Below, piece after piece: positions 19,334 to 29,881 of a stretch of 64,000 nt of DNA (position 1 is its first letter; every line of letters begins with the position of its first letter). A model generated the notes under the pieces. The model ran no database searches. It saw nothing but the letters and a program-made list of their open reading frames with translations, and was not told the origin of the DNA. The position numbers were made by a program, and so were the translations under genes. Source of the DNA: Cupriavidus pauculus (lineage in GTDB: Bacteria; Pseudomonadota; Gammaproteobacteria; Burkholderiales; Burkholderiaceae). The stretch spans positions 310,001-374,000 of the forward strand of contig NZ_BPUO01000002.1 in the NCBI RefSeq assembly GCF_022179805.1, in the 5' to 3' direction.

Positions 19334-20719
19334 TCAGAATGCGGCCAGTTTGGCCTGTACGCCGGCGATTTCGATGTCGGCCGTGCCGTCCGCCAGATGG
19401 GCCTCGACAATGCTGCCGGCCCGCAATTCATTGGGCGACCGCAGCGCCCGGCCGCGCTGGTCCAGCAGCACCGCGTACCCGCGTTCAAGCGTGCGCTGCG
19501 GGGCCAGCAGTTCCAGCGCCCCGGCGGCGCGCGCCAGCCGTTGGGTTTCGCGTTCATGACGCCGCTCCAGCGCGGCGTCCATGCGCGCCGACAGGCGGTC
19601 CAGCGTGATGCGTTCCGCGCCGATATCGGGCTTGCAGGCACGCCAGCGCATGGCCAGCACATCGTGCCGATGGCGTTGGGCCGACACCGTGTCACGCAAT
19701 GCCGCACGCAAGTGTCGCGCCAGATTGTCGACGTTGGCGCGGCGCTCCTGGATCTGCGCCTGCGGGCTGCGCAACTGCCGCGCCAGCCATTGCAGGTGCT
19801 GCGCGCGGCGTTCGAGCTGGCGGTCCATGGATTGCGCCAGCGCGTCGCGCGCGCGGCGTGCCGCCTGCAGCAGGTGCGCGCGGTCCGGGCTGACCAGTTC
19901 GGCCGCGCCGGTGGGCGTGGGCGCGCGCACGTCGGCCACGAAGTCGGCAATCGTGAAATCGGTTTCGTGACCCACGCCGGACACCACGGGCACGCGGCTG
20001 CGCGCAATCGCATGCGCCACCACTTCCTCGTTGAACGACCACAGGTCCTCGATGCTGCCGCCGCCCCGGCACAGGATCAGCACGTCGCATTCGTCGCGTG
20101 TGCTAGCCAGGTCCAGCATGGCCGCAATCTTCTCGGCCGCGCCGGCGCCCTGCACTGGCACTGGGTATACCACCACCGGCACGTGCGGCGCGCGGCGCTG
20201 CAGCGTGGTCAGCACATCGCGCATGGCCGCTGCTTGCAGCGACGTCACCACGCCGATCGTGCGTGGATGGCTCGGAATCGGTCGTTTACGTTCGGTATCG
20301 AACAGACCGGCCTGCGCAAGTTTTTCCTTGAGTCGCAGGAATGCCTCGTAGAGATTGCCGAGTCCCGCGCGGCGCATGGCTTCCACGCCCAGTTGCAACT
20401 CGCCGCGCGCCTCGTACATCGACACCACAGCACGCACTTCGACGGCCTCGCCTTCGCGCGGCGTGAAGTCGACATGCTGGTTGCGCCCCCGGAACATCAC
20501 ACAGCGAATTTGCGCACGCGCATCCTTCAGCGAGAAGTACCAGTGGCCGCTGGCCGCGCGCGTGAAGTTGGAAATTTCGCCTCGCACCCAGGCCAGCGGA
20601 AAGCTGCGTTCCAGTACGCCGGCAATCGCATGGTTGAGTTCGCTGACCGGGATCACTTCGCGCGTACGGGTGGGCGGCTGCGACGGCGCAAAACGCGAAA
20701 GGTTCTCGTTCTCTGGCAT
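19334..20719 (-). CDS. xseA: Exodeoxyribonuclease VII large subunit
   Basis: 461 aa. Catalytic subunit of the single-strand exonuclease ExoVII. The N-terminal OB-fold is about residues 20-120 ([36 protein letters not shown]). The catalytic core follows with [39 protein letters not shown] and [20 protein letters not shown], then a long basic helical C-terminal region. The start is uncertain: the ATG at 20719 is used, but a GTG at 20734 in the same frame is possible and neither has a clear ribosome binding site. The partner xseB is not in this window. Confidence 0.95.
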   Translation of the reverse strand: MPENENLSRFAPSQPPTRTREVIPVSELNHAIAGVLERSFPLAWVRGEISNFTRAASGHWYFSLKDARAQIRCVMFRGRNQHVDFTPREGEAVEVRAVVSMYEARGELQLGVEAMRRAGLGNLYEAFLRLKEKLAQAGLFDTERKRPIPSHPRTIGVVTSLQAAAMRDVLTTLQRRAPHVPVVVYPVPVQGAGAAEKIAAMLDLASTRDECDVLILCRGGGSIEDLWSFNEEVVAHAIARSRVPVVSGVGHETDFTIADFVADVRAPTPTGAAELVSPDRAHLLQAARRARDALAQSMDRQLERRAQHLQWLARQLRSPQAQIQERRANVDNLARHLRAALRDTVSAQRHRHDVLAMRWRACKPDIGAERITLDRLSARMDAALERRHERETQRLARAAGALELLAPQRTLERGYAVLLDQRGRALRSPNELRAGSIVEAHLADGTADIEIAGVQAKLAAF

Positions 20720-20734
20720 GGGGCACGGCCGCAC

Positions 20735-21731
20735 AGGCGGCGTGAGATGGACATGTCCACAGCATAACCGCTATGTCAAGAGGCAACCGGTAACGCACCC
20801 ATGCTTCCCCCCGATCCGCATAAACCGGTACAAGCCTTTGATTCTGTTGAATTTTCCGATGGGACCAAAAAACAGGCAATGTAAGAGAAAACCTTACGCG
20901 TCAACGACTTACCAAAACCACCCGGCGCTTGTTCACAAAGTTATCCACAGAAGCTTTGGATAATGGATTTGTCAAGCGTCTCGCCTGTGGACAACGTATA
21001 CGTCGCGCCCCGACCACCGCTGGAGCAACGACCTGGGCATCGAATGTCGACCTTGCCACACCGGCCGCCCGGCCCGGCAAATTGCCCGATTTCTGAGCAA
21101 GTACGTATACGTCGATACGAATCAAGGGGTTAGGCGCCTTCTCCCCGGGTTGTCCACAGCCGTTCCACAATCCTTTCCGGATTTGATGTGGAAAATGCAC
21201 GGCGCTGCGCCGGCTTTGCAGGGCACCGAAGCCGCCCGCCTTGCCCGTTTTTTAGGCAACCAGTTGCATTCCCTTATGGATCAATGACTTGCCTGAATTC
21301 TTCGGCATCTTTCCACAGCCGATCCACAGCACTGTCCCGGTTGATTGTGGAAAGATCGGTTGCGACAGGTGCCACCAGGCGCCCGAATCGACGCGGGCAT
21401 GGGCAAAATCGCAGAACCGGCCTGGTGCAGCCCGATTGCACAAAAAACAGGCAGCGCGTGATGCACCCTTTGCAATCAAGGGGTTAGGTGGCTTTTCAGA
21501 CAGCTTTCCACAAACCGTCCACAATCCTGTCCCGCGTCAGTGTGGAAAGCCGCAGACACGGCACACTTGCCCGGCTTGCCGCGTGCCCGGCGCGCGGGTT
21601 AGAGTGGCGCCTGAATTTTTTCGAGCATTGCCAGTGCGTGCGCGGCAACCAGCGTGCGCCAAGGCTGCCGCGTTGTTGTTCCAGCTTTTCCATTTCGGGT
21701 CTGTCGCTTTCGTAGAATCTCGGGGGTCCAC
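20735..21731. repeat. Non-coding region with repeated TCCACA (DnaA-box-like) dyads
   Basis: About 1 kb without a convincing gene between xseA and exbB. It holds a perfect DnaA-box consensus TTATCCACA (20941-20949) and a reversed TTGTCCACA (20986-20994). Three related modules follow, starting at 21150, 21310 and 21505: two TCCACA boxes 11-12 bp apart, then an inverted TGTGGAAA about 20 bp later (21187, 21346 and 21541). Direct repeats join the modules: AATCAAGGGGTTAGG at 21120-21134 and 21474-21488, and ACGTATACGTCG at 20994-21005 and 21103-21114. Role unknown. Confidence 0.7.
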
Positions 21732-22352
21732 GTGTTTTCCATCATTCAAGCGGCCGGCTGGCCGATCTGGCCGCTGCTGCTCGCCTCGGTCATCGCACTG
21801 GCGCTGATCGTCGAACGTTTCATTTCCCTCAAGCGCAGCAAGATCCTGCCGCCCAAGCTGTACGAGGAGGCGCTCTCCGCCGCCCAGCAGCGCAAGGCCA
21901 CGCCCGAGGTCGTCAACAATCTCGAAAAGAATTCGCCGCTCGGCCGCGTGCTGGCCGCCGGCCTGCGCCACGTGGTGTTGCAGCCGCAGACGTCGCGTGA
22001 CGCCGCCAAGGACGTGGTGGAAGAAGCCGGCCGCGTCGTGGCGCACGAGCTGGAACGCTACCTGAACGCGCTGGGCACGATTGCCTCGGTGGCGCCGCTG
22101 ATGGGCCTGCTGGGCACGGTCATCGGCATGATCGAGATCTTCGGCAACCAGGGCGGCACCGGCGCCAACCCCGAACAGCTGGCGCACGGCATTTCCGTGG
22201 CGCTCTACAACACCGCTTTCGGCCTGATCGTGGCGATTCCGGCACTGATTTTCTGGCGCTATTTCCGCCGGCTGGTGGACGACTACGTGGCCGAGCTGGA
22301 ATTCCGTGCCACGGCGTTCCTCGACGCCATCCTGCCGCAGCGGCGGGCCTGA
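21732..22352 (+). CDS. exbB: MotA/TolQ/ExbB family proton channel protein
   Basis: 206 aa inner-membrane protein with three helices: about residues 8-28 (WPIWPLLLASVIALALIVER), 110-135 (TIASVAPLMGLLGTVIGMIE) and 155-175 (YNTAFGLIVAIPALIFW). The conserved APLMGLLGTVIGMI segment is the channel signature. It uses a GTG start at 21732 with CGGGGGTCC just before; the frame extends upstream to 21654 without family similarity. It pairs with the ExbD/TolR gene 18 bp downstream to energise outer-membrane transport or envelope functions using the proton gradient. Confidence 0.93.
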   Translation: MFSIIQAAGWPIWPLLLASVIALALIVERFISLKRSKILPPKLYEEALSAAQQRKATPEVVNNLEKNSPLGRVLAAGLRHVVLQPQTSRDAAKDVVEEAGRVVAHELERYLNALGTIASVAPLMGLLGTVIGMIEIFGNQGGTGANPEQLAHGISVALYNTAFGLIVAIPALIFWRYFRRLVDDYVAELEFRATAFLDAILPQRRA

Positions 22353-22370
22353 CGCGGCCGGGAGCACGCC

Positions 22371-22802
22371 ATGCGTTTCCGTTCCCGCCAGCGGCGCGAG
22401 GAGCCGGAGATCAACCTGATCCCGCTCATCGACGTGTTGCTCGTGATCCTGATCTTCCTGATGATCACGACCACGTACTCGCGCTTTACCGAACTGCAGA
22501 TCCAGCTGCCCACCGCCGATTCCGACCGGGCGCAGCAGCATCCGACCGAAATCGTCGTATCGGTGTCGGCCCGTGGGGTCTATTCCGTCAACAAGCAGGT
22601 GCTGGAGCAGAAGGACGTGACCAGCCTGGCGGACCAGCTGCGTAGCGCGGCTGGCCCCGCCGGCAGCGGGCCGCAGCCCGTGGTGATCGTCAATGCCGAC
22701 GCCCAGGCCACGCACCAGGCGGTGATCAACGTGATGGAGGCCGCGCGCGTGGCCGGCCTGTCGCGCCTGACCTTCGCCACGCAAAGCTCGCAGCAGCGCT
22801 GA
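22371..22802 (+). CDS. exbD: ExbD/TolR family protein
   Basis: 143 aa. Single N-terminal transmembrane helix at about residues 18-38. The conserved membrane aspartate lies in INLIPLIDVLLVILIFLMIT, and a periplasmic domain follows. It forms the proton-driven complex with the ExbB-like protein encoded just upstream. Adjacent to lpxK as in other Burkholderiaceae. A hairpin (22899-22928) follows. Confidence 0.93.
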   Translation: MRFRSRQRREEPEINLIPLIDVLLVILIFLMITTTYSRFTELQIQLPTADSDRAQQHPTEIVVSVSARGVYSVNKQVLEQKDVTSLADQLRSAAGPAGSGPQPVVIVNADAQATHQAVINVMEAARVAGLSRLTFATQSSQQR

Positions 22803-22898
22803 AGCGTGCGCCGGCGCCGCCGGCGTACGAATAGGCCGGATCGGGCGGCAAGCTTGCCCCATGCGCTGGGCAATGCCCATAATGTCTGCATCCGGCCG

Positions 22899-22928
22899 GT
22901 GCCACCCCAGGGTGGCACTGCCCTTTTC
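22899..22928 (+). terminator. Terminator-like hairpin before lpxK
   Basis: GTGCCACC (22899-22906), loop CCAG, GGTGGCAC (22911-22918), then TGCCCTTTTC. The T-run is short, so it may terminate exbBD only partly, letting some transcripts continue into lpxK at 22940. Confidence 0.5.
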
Positions 22929-22939
22929 TCCCTCCGCTC

Positions 22940-24058
22940 ATGCCCGCTTCCCGACACGCCCTAGCCGACTTCGTCACCGATCAGTGGCAGCGCCGCGGCT
23001 GGTTTGCCTGGCTGATGTGGCCGTTGTCGCTGGTGTTCGGCCTGATCGCGCGCATCCGCCGGCTTGGCTACGCCCAAGGCTGGTTCAAGTCGACGCGCCT
23101 GCCCATGCCCGTGATCGTGGTCGGCAACGTGACCGTAGGCGGCACCGGCAAGACGCCCGCCGTGATCGCGCTGGCGCAGGCATTATCCGAAGCGGGCCTG
23201 CGTCCGGGTGTGGTGTCGCGCGGCTATGGCGTGAAGCTGACACACCCGCGCCGGGTCAAGCCGACGTCGAAGGCGGCGGATGTGGGCGACGAACCGCTGC
23301 TGATCGCACGCGCCACCGATGTACCGGTGTGGGTCTTCCCGGACCGCGCGCTGTGCGCACAGACGATGCTGATCTCGCATCCGGGCGTCAATGTGCTGCT
23401 GCTCGACGACGGCCTGCAACACTACCGGCTGCAGCGCGATTTCGAGATCGTGATGTTCGACGCCCGCATGGGCGGCAACGGCATGCTGCTGCCGGCCGGC
23501 CCGCTGCGCGAGCCGCTGAGCCGGCCGCGCGACGCCACGCTGATCAACGATCCGAACTTCAAGGCCACGCCCGACAAGCCCGACGTCTACGGCATGCGAC
23601 TCGAACTCGACGATGCCTGGCAGCTCAACGACCCGACGATGGCACGCCCGGTTGCGCAGTTCGCGGGCAAACGCGTGCTGGCGGCGGCCGGCATCGGCAA
23701 TCCGGAGCGGTTCTTCGCCAGCCTGCGCCATGCGGGGCTGACGCCGGCCACACTGCCGCTGCCCGACCACTATGACTTTGCCGAAGACCCGTTCGCCGGC
23801 AATGACCAGGCGCTCAACGCCGACGTGATCCTGATCACCGAGAAGGATGCCGTAAAATGCGAGCGCTTCGACGACCCGAGGATCTGGGTCGTCCCCACCA
23901 CGCCCGTGATCGACGCGGGCCTGATCGATAAAATCCGCCGCGCCGTGATGGCGCGCAATCCGGCCGTCGCCACGCCCGTTACCACGGGGCAATCCAGTGC
24001 CACGGGCACGACGACCGGTCTCGACAAGGAACACCAGGATGGACAACCGGCTGCTTGA
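22940..24058 (+). CDS. lpxK: Tetraacyldisaccharide 4'-kinase (lipid A biosynthesis)
   Basis: 372 aa inner-membrane-associated kinase that phosphorylates the 4' position of the lipid A disaccharide. An N-terminal hydrophobic segment (about residues 21-40) is followed by the P-loop in [20 protein letters not shown] (GGTGKT at 67-72). Other landmarks are [14 protein letters not shown] and [20 protein letters not shown]. The last 20 bp overlap the Trm112 gene. The C-terminal tail of about 30 residues (Thr/Gly-rich) is longer than usual. Confidence 0.95.
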   Translation: MPASRHALADFVTDQWQRRGWFAWLMWPLSLVFGLIARIRRLGYAQGWFKSTRLPMPVIVVGNVTVGGTGKTPAVIALAQALSEAGLRPGVVSRGYGVKLTHPRRVKPTSKAADVGDEPLLIARATDVPVWVFPDRALCAQTMLISHPGVNVLLLDDGLQHYRLQRDFEIVMFDARMGGNGMLLPAGPLREPLSRPRDATLINDPNFKATPDKPDVYGMRLELDDAWQLNDPTMARPVAQFAGKRVLAAAGIGNPERFFASLRHAGLTPATLPLPDHYDFAEDPFAGNDQALNADVILITEKDAVKCERFDDPRIWVVPTTPVIDAGLIDKIRRAVMARNPAVATPVTTGQSSATGTTTGLDKEHQDGQPAA

Positions 24059-24239
24059 AATCCTCGTCTGCCCGCTGTGCAAGGGCAAGCTGGAATACGA
24101 CCGCGCCGCCCAGGAACTGATCTGCCACGCCGACAAGCTGGCCTATCCGATTCGCGACGGCATTCCGGTCATGCTGGCCGACGAAGCGCGCCAGTCGGTG
24201 CCGGGCCGCGTGGTGCCCGTGGAACCGTCTGGCAACTGA
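24039..24239 (+). CDS. Trm112 family zinc-ribbon-like protein (YcaR-like)
   Basis: 66 aa. [20 protein letters not shown] carries the C11-x-x-C14 pair; C29 and a [11 protein letters not shown] segment follow. Homologues in eukaryotes and archaea activate methyltransferases; in most bacteria the role is unclear. It starts inside the end of lpxK (ATG at 24039), so translation is probably coupled, and lies 69 bp before kdsB. Conserved in this gene order. Confidence 0.92.
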   Translation: MDNRLLEILVCPLCKGKLEYDRAAQELICHADKLAYPIRDGIPVMLADEARQSVPGRVVPVEPSGN

Positions 24240-24308
24240 CGGACCAATGACCTGCCGCCGATAGCGCGACAACCCGCCCATCGGCCGGCAAGCAGTCAGG
24301 CAATCATC

Positions 24309-25118
24309 ATGAGCATTCCCGCATTTACCGTCGTCATCCCGGCCCGGCTGGCCTCCACCCGGCTGCCGAACAAGCCGCTGGCCGACATCGGCGGCCACCC
24401 GATGATCGTGCGCGTCGCCGAACGTGCGCATGCGTCGTCGGCCCAGCGCACCGTTGTGGCCACGGATGCCGCCGAAGTGGCGGCTGCCTGCGCCGCGCGC
24501 GGCGTGGAAGCCGTGATCACGCGCGCCGACCACCCTTCGGGCACTGACCGGCTGTCGGAAGTAGCGGCGCTGCTGGGCCTGGCCGACGACGCGATCGTCG
24601 TCAACGTGCAGGGCGACGAACCGCTGATCGAGCCGAGCCTGATCGACGAGGTGGCGCTGCATCTGGCCGCGCACCCGGACTGCGCCATCGCCACGGCGGC
24701 CCATCCGCTCGATGACGTGGCCGACGTCTTCAATCCCAACGTGGTGAAAGTGGTGTGCGACAACGCGGGCCGCGCGCTGTACTTCTCTCGCGCGCCGATT
24801 CCGTGGGCACGCGACGCATGGAGCACCGTGCCGACGCAACCCGCCGCGTCGGCCCAGGTGCCGATGCCGGCCATGCCCGTGCTGCGGCATGTCGGCATCT
24901 ACGCCTATCGTGCCGGCTTCCTGCGCCGATTCCCCACGCTGGCCATCTCGGCGATCGAACAGGTCGAGGCGCTGGAGCAGCTGCGCGCGATGTGGCACGG
25001 CGAGCGGATCGGAGTGATGGTTACGGCCGCCGCGCCGGCGCCTGGCGTGGACACGCCGGCGGACCTGGAGCGCGTGCGCGCGCTGTGGGCCCAAGGCATG
25101 GCGCAGGACGGCCCCTGA
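24309..25118 (+). CDS. kdsB: 3-deoxy-manno-octulosonate cytidylyltransferase (CMP-KDO synthetase)
   Basis: 269 aa cytoplasmic enzyme that activates KDO with CTP for lipopolysaccharide core synthesis. Motifs are [20 protein letters not shown] (nucleotide binding), [31 protein letters not shown] and [13 protein letters not shown]. It shares the lipopolysaccharide context with lpxK upstream. Confidence 0.97.
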   Translation: MSIPAFTVVIPARLASTRLPNKPLADIGGHPMIVRVAERAHASSAQRTVVATDAAEVAAACAARGVEAVITRADHPSGTDRLSEVAALLGLADDAIVVNVQGDEPLIEPSLIDEVALHLAAHPDCAIATAAHPLDDVADVFNPNVVKVVCDNAGRALYFSRAPIPWARDAWSTVPTQPAASAQVPMPAMPVLRHVGIYAYRAGFLRRFPTLAISAIEQVEALEQLRAMWHGERIGVMVTAAAPAPGVDTPADLERVRALWAQGMAQDGP

Positions 25119-25522
25119 CCCAGGGGGGCGGCGTAGACCGCAGTTTCACGCTGGAGTTCATACTGCTGCAACCTGGACGAAGGCCGAACCGGCTTTGCCC
25201 ATGGCATAATGCCTGCCGATACAGAGCCCGCAGCCGTGCAACCCACGACTGTAAAGGCTCGGTGGGGAGATAGAGATCGAGCCCGCCCGGATGCGCGCCG
25301 CCGACCTTCGTCGCCAGTTGCATGGCCGCCAGCTTTCATCGCCGCAACTCGCACGACAGGCAGCCGACGCCGCGCTTCGGGCACCGCGCATGAGCGGACG
25401 CCGGCATGTGCCCTGGCCTTCACGCCGGGTATGGCCGGGCGTAAGTCCCGCGTCAACTTGCGGCGGTACCCTCCTTCCATAGCTCCCGCCAGACCGAATT
25501 CAAATACCTTGAGGACCCGTAA
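25119..25522. other. 404-bp intergenic region kdsB-adk, no gene seen; possible long leader or structured RNA
   Basis: No ORF here has protein-like character. A possible -10 element CATAAT lies at 25205-25210. Downstream, TGCCTG (25210-25215) can pair with CAGGCA (25367-25372), and GAGCC (25225-25229) with GGCTC (25256-25260), so a structured RNA of about 160-180 nt is conceivable. No known RNA family could be assigned by eye. The last 20 bp include TTGAGGACC before adk. Confidence 0.3.
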
Positions 25523-26188
<666 letters not shown>

Positions 26189-26213
26189 TCTCCCTGCCAG
26201 GCAGTACCCCGGA

Positions 26214-26243
26214 AACGGCTCAGGAATATCCTGGGCCGTTTTT
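26214..26243 (+). terminator. Intrinsic terminator of adk
   Basis: AACGGCTCAGG (26214-26224), loop AATAT, CCTGGGCCGTT (26230-26240), one G-U pair in the stem, followed by TTT-G-TTTTT. Confidence 0.85.
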
Positions 26244-26312
26244 GTTTTTGCGGTCCGATGAGGGCCAAATGGGGACGTATGGGGGTGAACAAGGGCTGAC
26301 AAGCGCCACTGA

Positions 26313-26328
26313 TTTACGTTAACGTAAA
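26313..26328. promoter_or_regulatory. Perfect 16-bp palindrome, candidate operator of the SDR gene
   Basis: TTTACGTTAACGTAAA lies 50 bp before the SDR start. ACGT-centred palindromes of this kind resemble sites of MerR-family LiuR-type regulators of branched-chain and fatty acid breakdown in proteobacteria. The match is from memory of the motif shape, not a search. Confidence 0.55.
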
Positions 26329-26378
26329 CGGCACTCAGCATCATCGAGATCAAAACAGACCAACAAGGAGACAGACGG

Positions 26379-27137
<759 letters not shown>

Positions 27138-27171
27138 GTTCGGAAAGTAAGTAGGAGCTTGCCGGCCCGGC

Positions 27172-27966
27172 CTACGCCACCGGCAGCAGCATCGCCAGCA
27201 TCAAACCCGGCGCGGCCGGCGGCACCAGCGTCAGTTGTTCCAGGTGAACCAGGCCGCGCGCGGGATGGTGAAAGCCGCGCCGGCCGCCCTGCCGCTCCTC
27301 CACATCCTGCGAACGCCAGGCGTTGGCAAACGCCGGGCTGTCCGCCATCAACTGCTCGACCAGCGCACGCGTGGGCGGGTCTTCGGCGTGCCGCAGGCTG
27401 TGCACGCGAAATTCCGCCACCAGCCGTGCCGCGCGGTGCGGCCAGTCCTCCACCAGCGCCTGCAGCGGCGCCGACAGGAACATCGCCCTCAGCAGATTCT
27501 TCTCACTGGCCGCCTCGTCCAGCCAGCCGACGAACAGCTCGGCGGCGGCGTCATTCCAGGCCAGCGCGGTCCATTGGCGGTCCAGCAGATAGGCCGGCGC
27601 CGCGATCGCCTGCACGCTCGCCAGCAAGGCAGGCGGTACGGCCGGCTCGGCGTCCTGCCGCGGCTCGGGCTTGCCGGCCAGGGCAAACAGGTAGGCGCGC
27701 TCGGCACGCGACAGCCGCAGCGCCTGCGCCAGACTGGTCAGCGCGCGCGCCGACATCGCCACAGGACGCCCCTGCTCCAGCCAAGTCACCCACGTCGCAC
27801 TGAGTCCGGCCAATTGGGCCACTTCCTCGCGGCGCAGGCCAGGCGTGCGGCGCCTGCGGCCGGGCGGCAGGCCGACATCGGCTGGCGTCAGCCGCTCGCG
27901 ATGATTGCGCAGGAATGCGCCAAGTTCGGTGTCACGCGACGACGGTCGCAACGGTTCCGCTGACAT
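27172..27966 (-). CDS. XRE-family HTH regulator with MmyB-like ligand-binding domain
   Basis: 264 aa. The N-terminal Cro/C1 HTH is about residues 12-80, with the hallmark RRTPGLRREEVAQLAGLSAT and WVTWLEQGR. The C-terminal domain, about residues 110-255, has YLLDRQWTALAWNDAAAELF, a MmyB-like PAS-type fold thought to bind a small or lipid-like ligand. It is divergent from the methyltransferase gene at 28094 across 127 bp, so it probably controls it. Confidence 0.9.
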   Translation of the reverse strand: MSAEPLRPSSRDTELGAFLRNHRERLTPADVGLPPGRRRRTPGLRREEVAQLAGLSATWVTWLEQGRPVAMSARALTSLAQALRLSRAERAYLFALAGKPEPRQDAEPAVPPALLASVQAIAAPAYLLDRQWTALAWNDAAAELFVGWLDEAASEKNLLRAMFLSAPLQALVEDWPHRAARLVAEFRVHSLRHAEDPPTRALVEQLMADSPAFANAWRSQDVEERQGGRRGFHHPARGLVHLEQLTLVPPAAPGLMLAMLLPVA

Positions 27967-28093
27967 GGGTGGTGGCTCTTATACCAGGATAAAACAGTGA
28001 CTTGTACTGGGAAAACACGCCGTCTACAGTACGTGAACCCCGGGGCCCGGGCAATCCTTTCCATCCGTTTTCAACAAGAACGAGGCACCCCCC

Positions 28094-28864
28094 ATGCAAC
28101 AGCAGGAACTCGTCGCCGCCCAGTTCGGCGCCACCGCCAATGCCTATCTCACCAGCGCCGTCCACGCCCAGGGCGCCGATCTCGAACAACTGAAGCAGGC
28201 GCTGGCCCACCTGAAGCCGGTGGCGCACAGCCGCGTGCTCGACCTGGGCTGCGGCGCCGGTCATGCCAGCTTCGCCGCGGCAACGGTTGCCAACGAAGTG
28301 GTGGCTTACGACCTGTCCGCCGAAATGCTCGGCGTCGTGGCCGGTGCGGCCCGCGATCGGGGTCTGGCCAACGTCGTCACGCGCCAGGGCGCGGCGGAAC
28401 GCCTGCCGTTCGACGACGCGAGCTTCTGCGCCGTGGTGTCGCGCATGAGTGCGCACCACTGGCGCGATCTGCCCGCCGCGCTCAAGGAAATTCGACGCGT
28501 GGTGAAGCCCGGCGGCAAGGTCGTGCTGATCGATATCGTGGGCGCCGAAGATCCGCTGTGCGATACCTGGCTGCAGTCGGTGGAGTTGCTGCGCGATCCG
28601 TCGCATATCCGCGACTACTCGCCCACTGGCTGGGCGCGCCTGTTCGAAGACGCGGGGTTCAGCGTGGAGGTGTCGCCGATCTGGCGTATCGAGATCGAAT
28701 TCCAGAGCTGGGTGGCGCGCATGCGCACGCCCGAGGTGGCGCAGGCGGCCATCCGGCACCTGTGGGACAAGGCACCGGCCGAAGTACGTGACCGCTATCG
28801 CGTGCAGCCCGACGGCAGCTTTGCGCTGGAAGCGGCCATGATCACGGCCGCGCCCTTGCGCTAA
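28094..28864 (+). CDS. Class I SAM-dependent methyltransferase (UbiE/MenG-like)
   Basis: 256 aa cytoplasmic methyltransferase. SAM-binding motif I is RVLDLGCGAGHASFAAA (about residues 48-64). Then come VVAYDLSAEMLGVV, the ERLPFDDASFCAVVSRMSAH segment and the post-motif VVKPGGKVVLIDIVG. The substrate is not identifiable. It is divergent from the XRE regulator and probably its target; the pair resembles self-contained small-molecule response modules. Confidence 0.9.
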   Translation: MQQQELVAAQFGATANAYLTSAVHAQGADLEQLKQALAHLKPVAHSRVLDLGCGAGHASFAAATVANEVVAYDLSAEMLGVVAGAARDRGLANVVTRQGAAERLPFDDASFCAVVSRMSAHHWRDLPAALKEIRRVVKPGGKVVLIDIVGAEDPLCDTWLQSVELLRDPSHIRDYSPTGWARLFEDAGFSVEVSPIWRIEIEFQSWVARMRTPEVAQAAIRHLWDKAPAEVRDRYRVQPDGSFALEAAMITAAPLR

Positions 28865-28882
28865 AGCCGCTTGGACAGCCGG

Positions 28883-29788
28883 TCAGCCGGCCGCCACGTC
28901 GGCCGGGATCGGCATGTCCTGGACCATCTGCCAGACCGCTGCGGCGGCTGGCGACAATGACCGGTCCTCGCGGCACACCATGACGATGCTGCGCTCCTCG
29001 CGCGGCGTCAGCGGCAGGGACACCAGCGGCGACGCAGCCGGTAGCGGCAGCGAGAACGACGGCAGCACCGACGCGCCGATACCGGCCTCGACCATGCCGA
29101 ACACGCTGGCCGAATGGCCCAGCTCCTGCACCACGTGCGGCGCCACGCCATGCCGCGCCAGGATACGGTCGATCAGCGGCCGGCTACCCGACGCAAAATC
29201 GAGCAGCACCAGCCGCTCGTCATGCAAGGCGCTCCACGGCACCGATTCGGCATTGGCCAGCGGGTGATCGCGCCGGCAGACAAAGCAGAACGGATCCGTC
29301 GCCAGCGGCGCAATCGTCAGCCCTTCGCGCGACAGCGGATCGATCAGCACACCAAAATCCACCGCCCCCGCGCGGATCTGTTCCAGCCCGTCGGCCTGCA
29401 CGTTGTCGCGCACAAACAACCGGATCTCCGGGTACTGCTTCGCACAGGCCGCCACATACAGCGGCATCAGCCGCGCCGAGATCGTCGGCGCACTGGCTAT
29501 CACTACCCTGCCCCGATAGCGCTCGCCTGACTGGCGGGTTTCCTCAAGGGTGTCGTCGAGCTGGCCCAGAAGTCGCTCCAATGCCGGGACTAATGACGTT
29601 CCCGCATCGGTCAGCACCACCTCACGCGTGGTGCGGTCCAGCAGACGTACGCCAAGCGCCTCTTCCAGTTCGGCCACGCCCCGGCTCACGGCGGGCTGGG
29701 TAAGGCCGACGGCATCCGCCGCCCGGCTGAAACTGCCGTGCGCCGCCACCGCAAGAAAGACCCGCAACTGCCGGAGTGTGTAATTCAT
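28883..29788 (-). CDS. LysR family transcriptional regulator
   Basis: 301 aa. HTH at about residues 1-60 (LRQLRVFLAVAAHGSFSRAA, then LTQPAVSRGVAELEEALGV). The effector domain contains APTISARLMPLYVAACAKQY and VDFGVLIDPLSREGL. The start at 29788 gives the standard MNYTLRQL N-terminus; an open extension to 29842 lies in AT-rich intergenic DNA. Divergent from the SLC10-type transporter gene, which it probably regulates. Confidence 0.92.
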   Translation of the reverse strand: MNYTLRQLRVFLAVAAHGSFSRAADAVGLTQPAVSRGVAELEEALGVRLLDRTTREVVLTDAGTSLVPALERLLGQLDDTLEETRQSGERYRGRVVIASAPTISARLMPLYVAACAKQYPEIRLFVRDNVQADGLEQIRAGAVDFGVLIDPLSREGLTIAPLATDPFCFVCRRDHPLANAESVPWSALHDERLVLLDFASGSRPLIDRILARHGVAPHVVQELGHSASVFGMVEAGIGASVLPSFSLPLPAASPLVSLPLTPREERSIVMVCREDRSLSPAAAAVWQMVQDMPIPADVAAG

Positions 29789-29797
29789 GCAACGAGA

Positions 29798-29829
29798 AAA
29801 TGAATAAATGAAATAAATGAATTTGCATT
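29798..29829. promoter_or_regulatory. AT-rich tandem repeat in LysR/transporter intergenic region
   Basis: Near-repeats of AATGAATA / AATGAAAT / AATGAATT in the 93-bp divergent gap, strikingly AT-rich in a GC-rich genome. LysR proteins bind AT-rich T-N11-A dyads, so this is a plausible operator and promoter region for both genes. Confidence 0.45.
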
Positions 29830-29881
29830 CTAAGCAAGACAAGCGTCCAATACCAAGCGGAAACCCTTAAGCACTATCCCG

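Noticed and set aside
20941..21548. Chromosomal or plasmid replication origin
   Set aside because: DnaA-box-like sites are present, but there is no dnaA, dnaN, rep or par gene nearby and no clear AT-rich unwinding stretch. The flanking genes are ordinary core genes. Kept only as an unexplained dyad array.
20941..21548. CRISPR array
   Set aside because: The repeats are imperfect, differ in spacing and contain inverted boxes. There are no uniform direct repeats with unique spacers and no cas genes.
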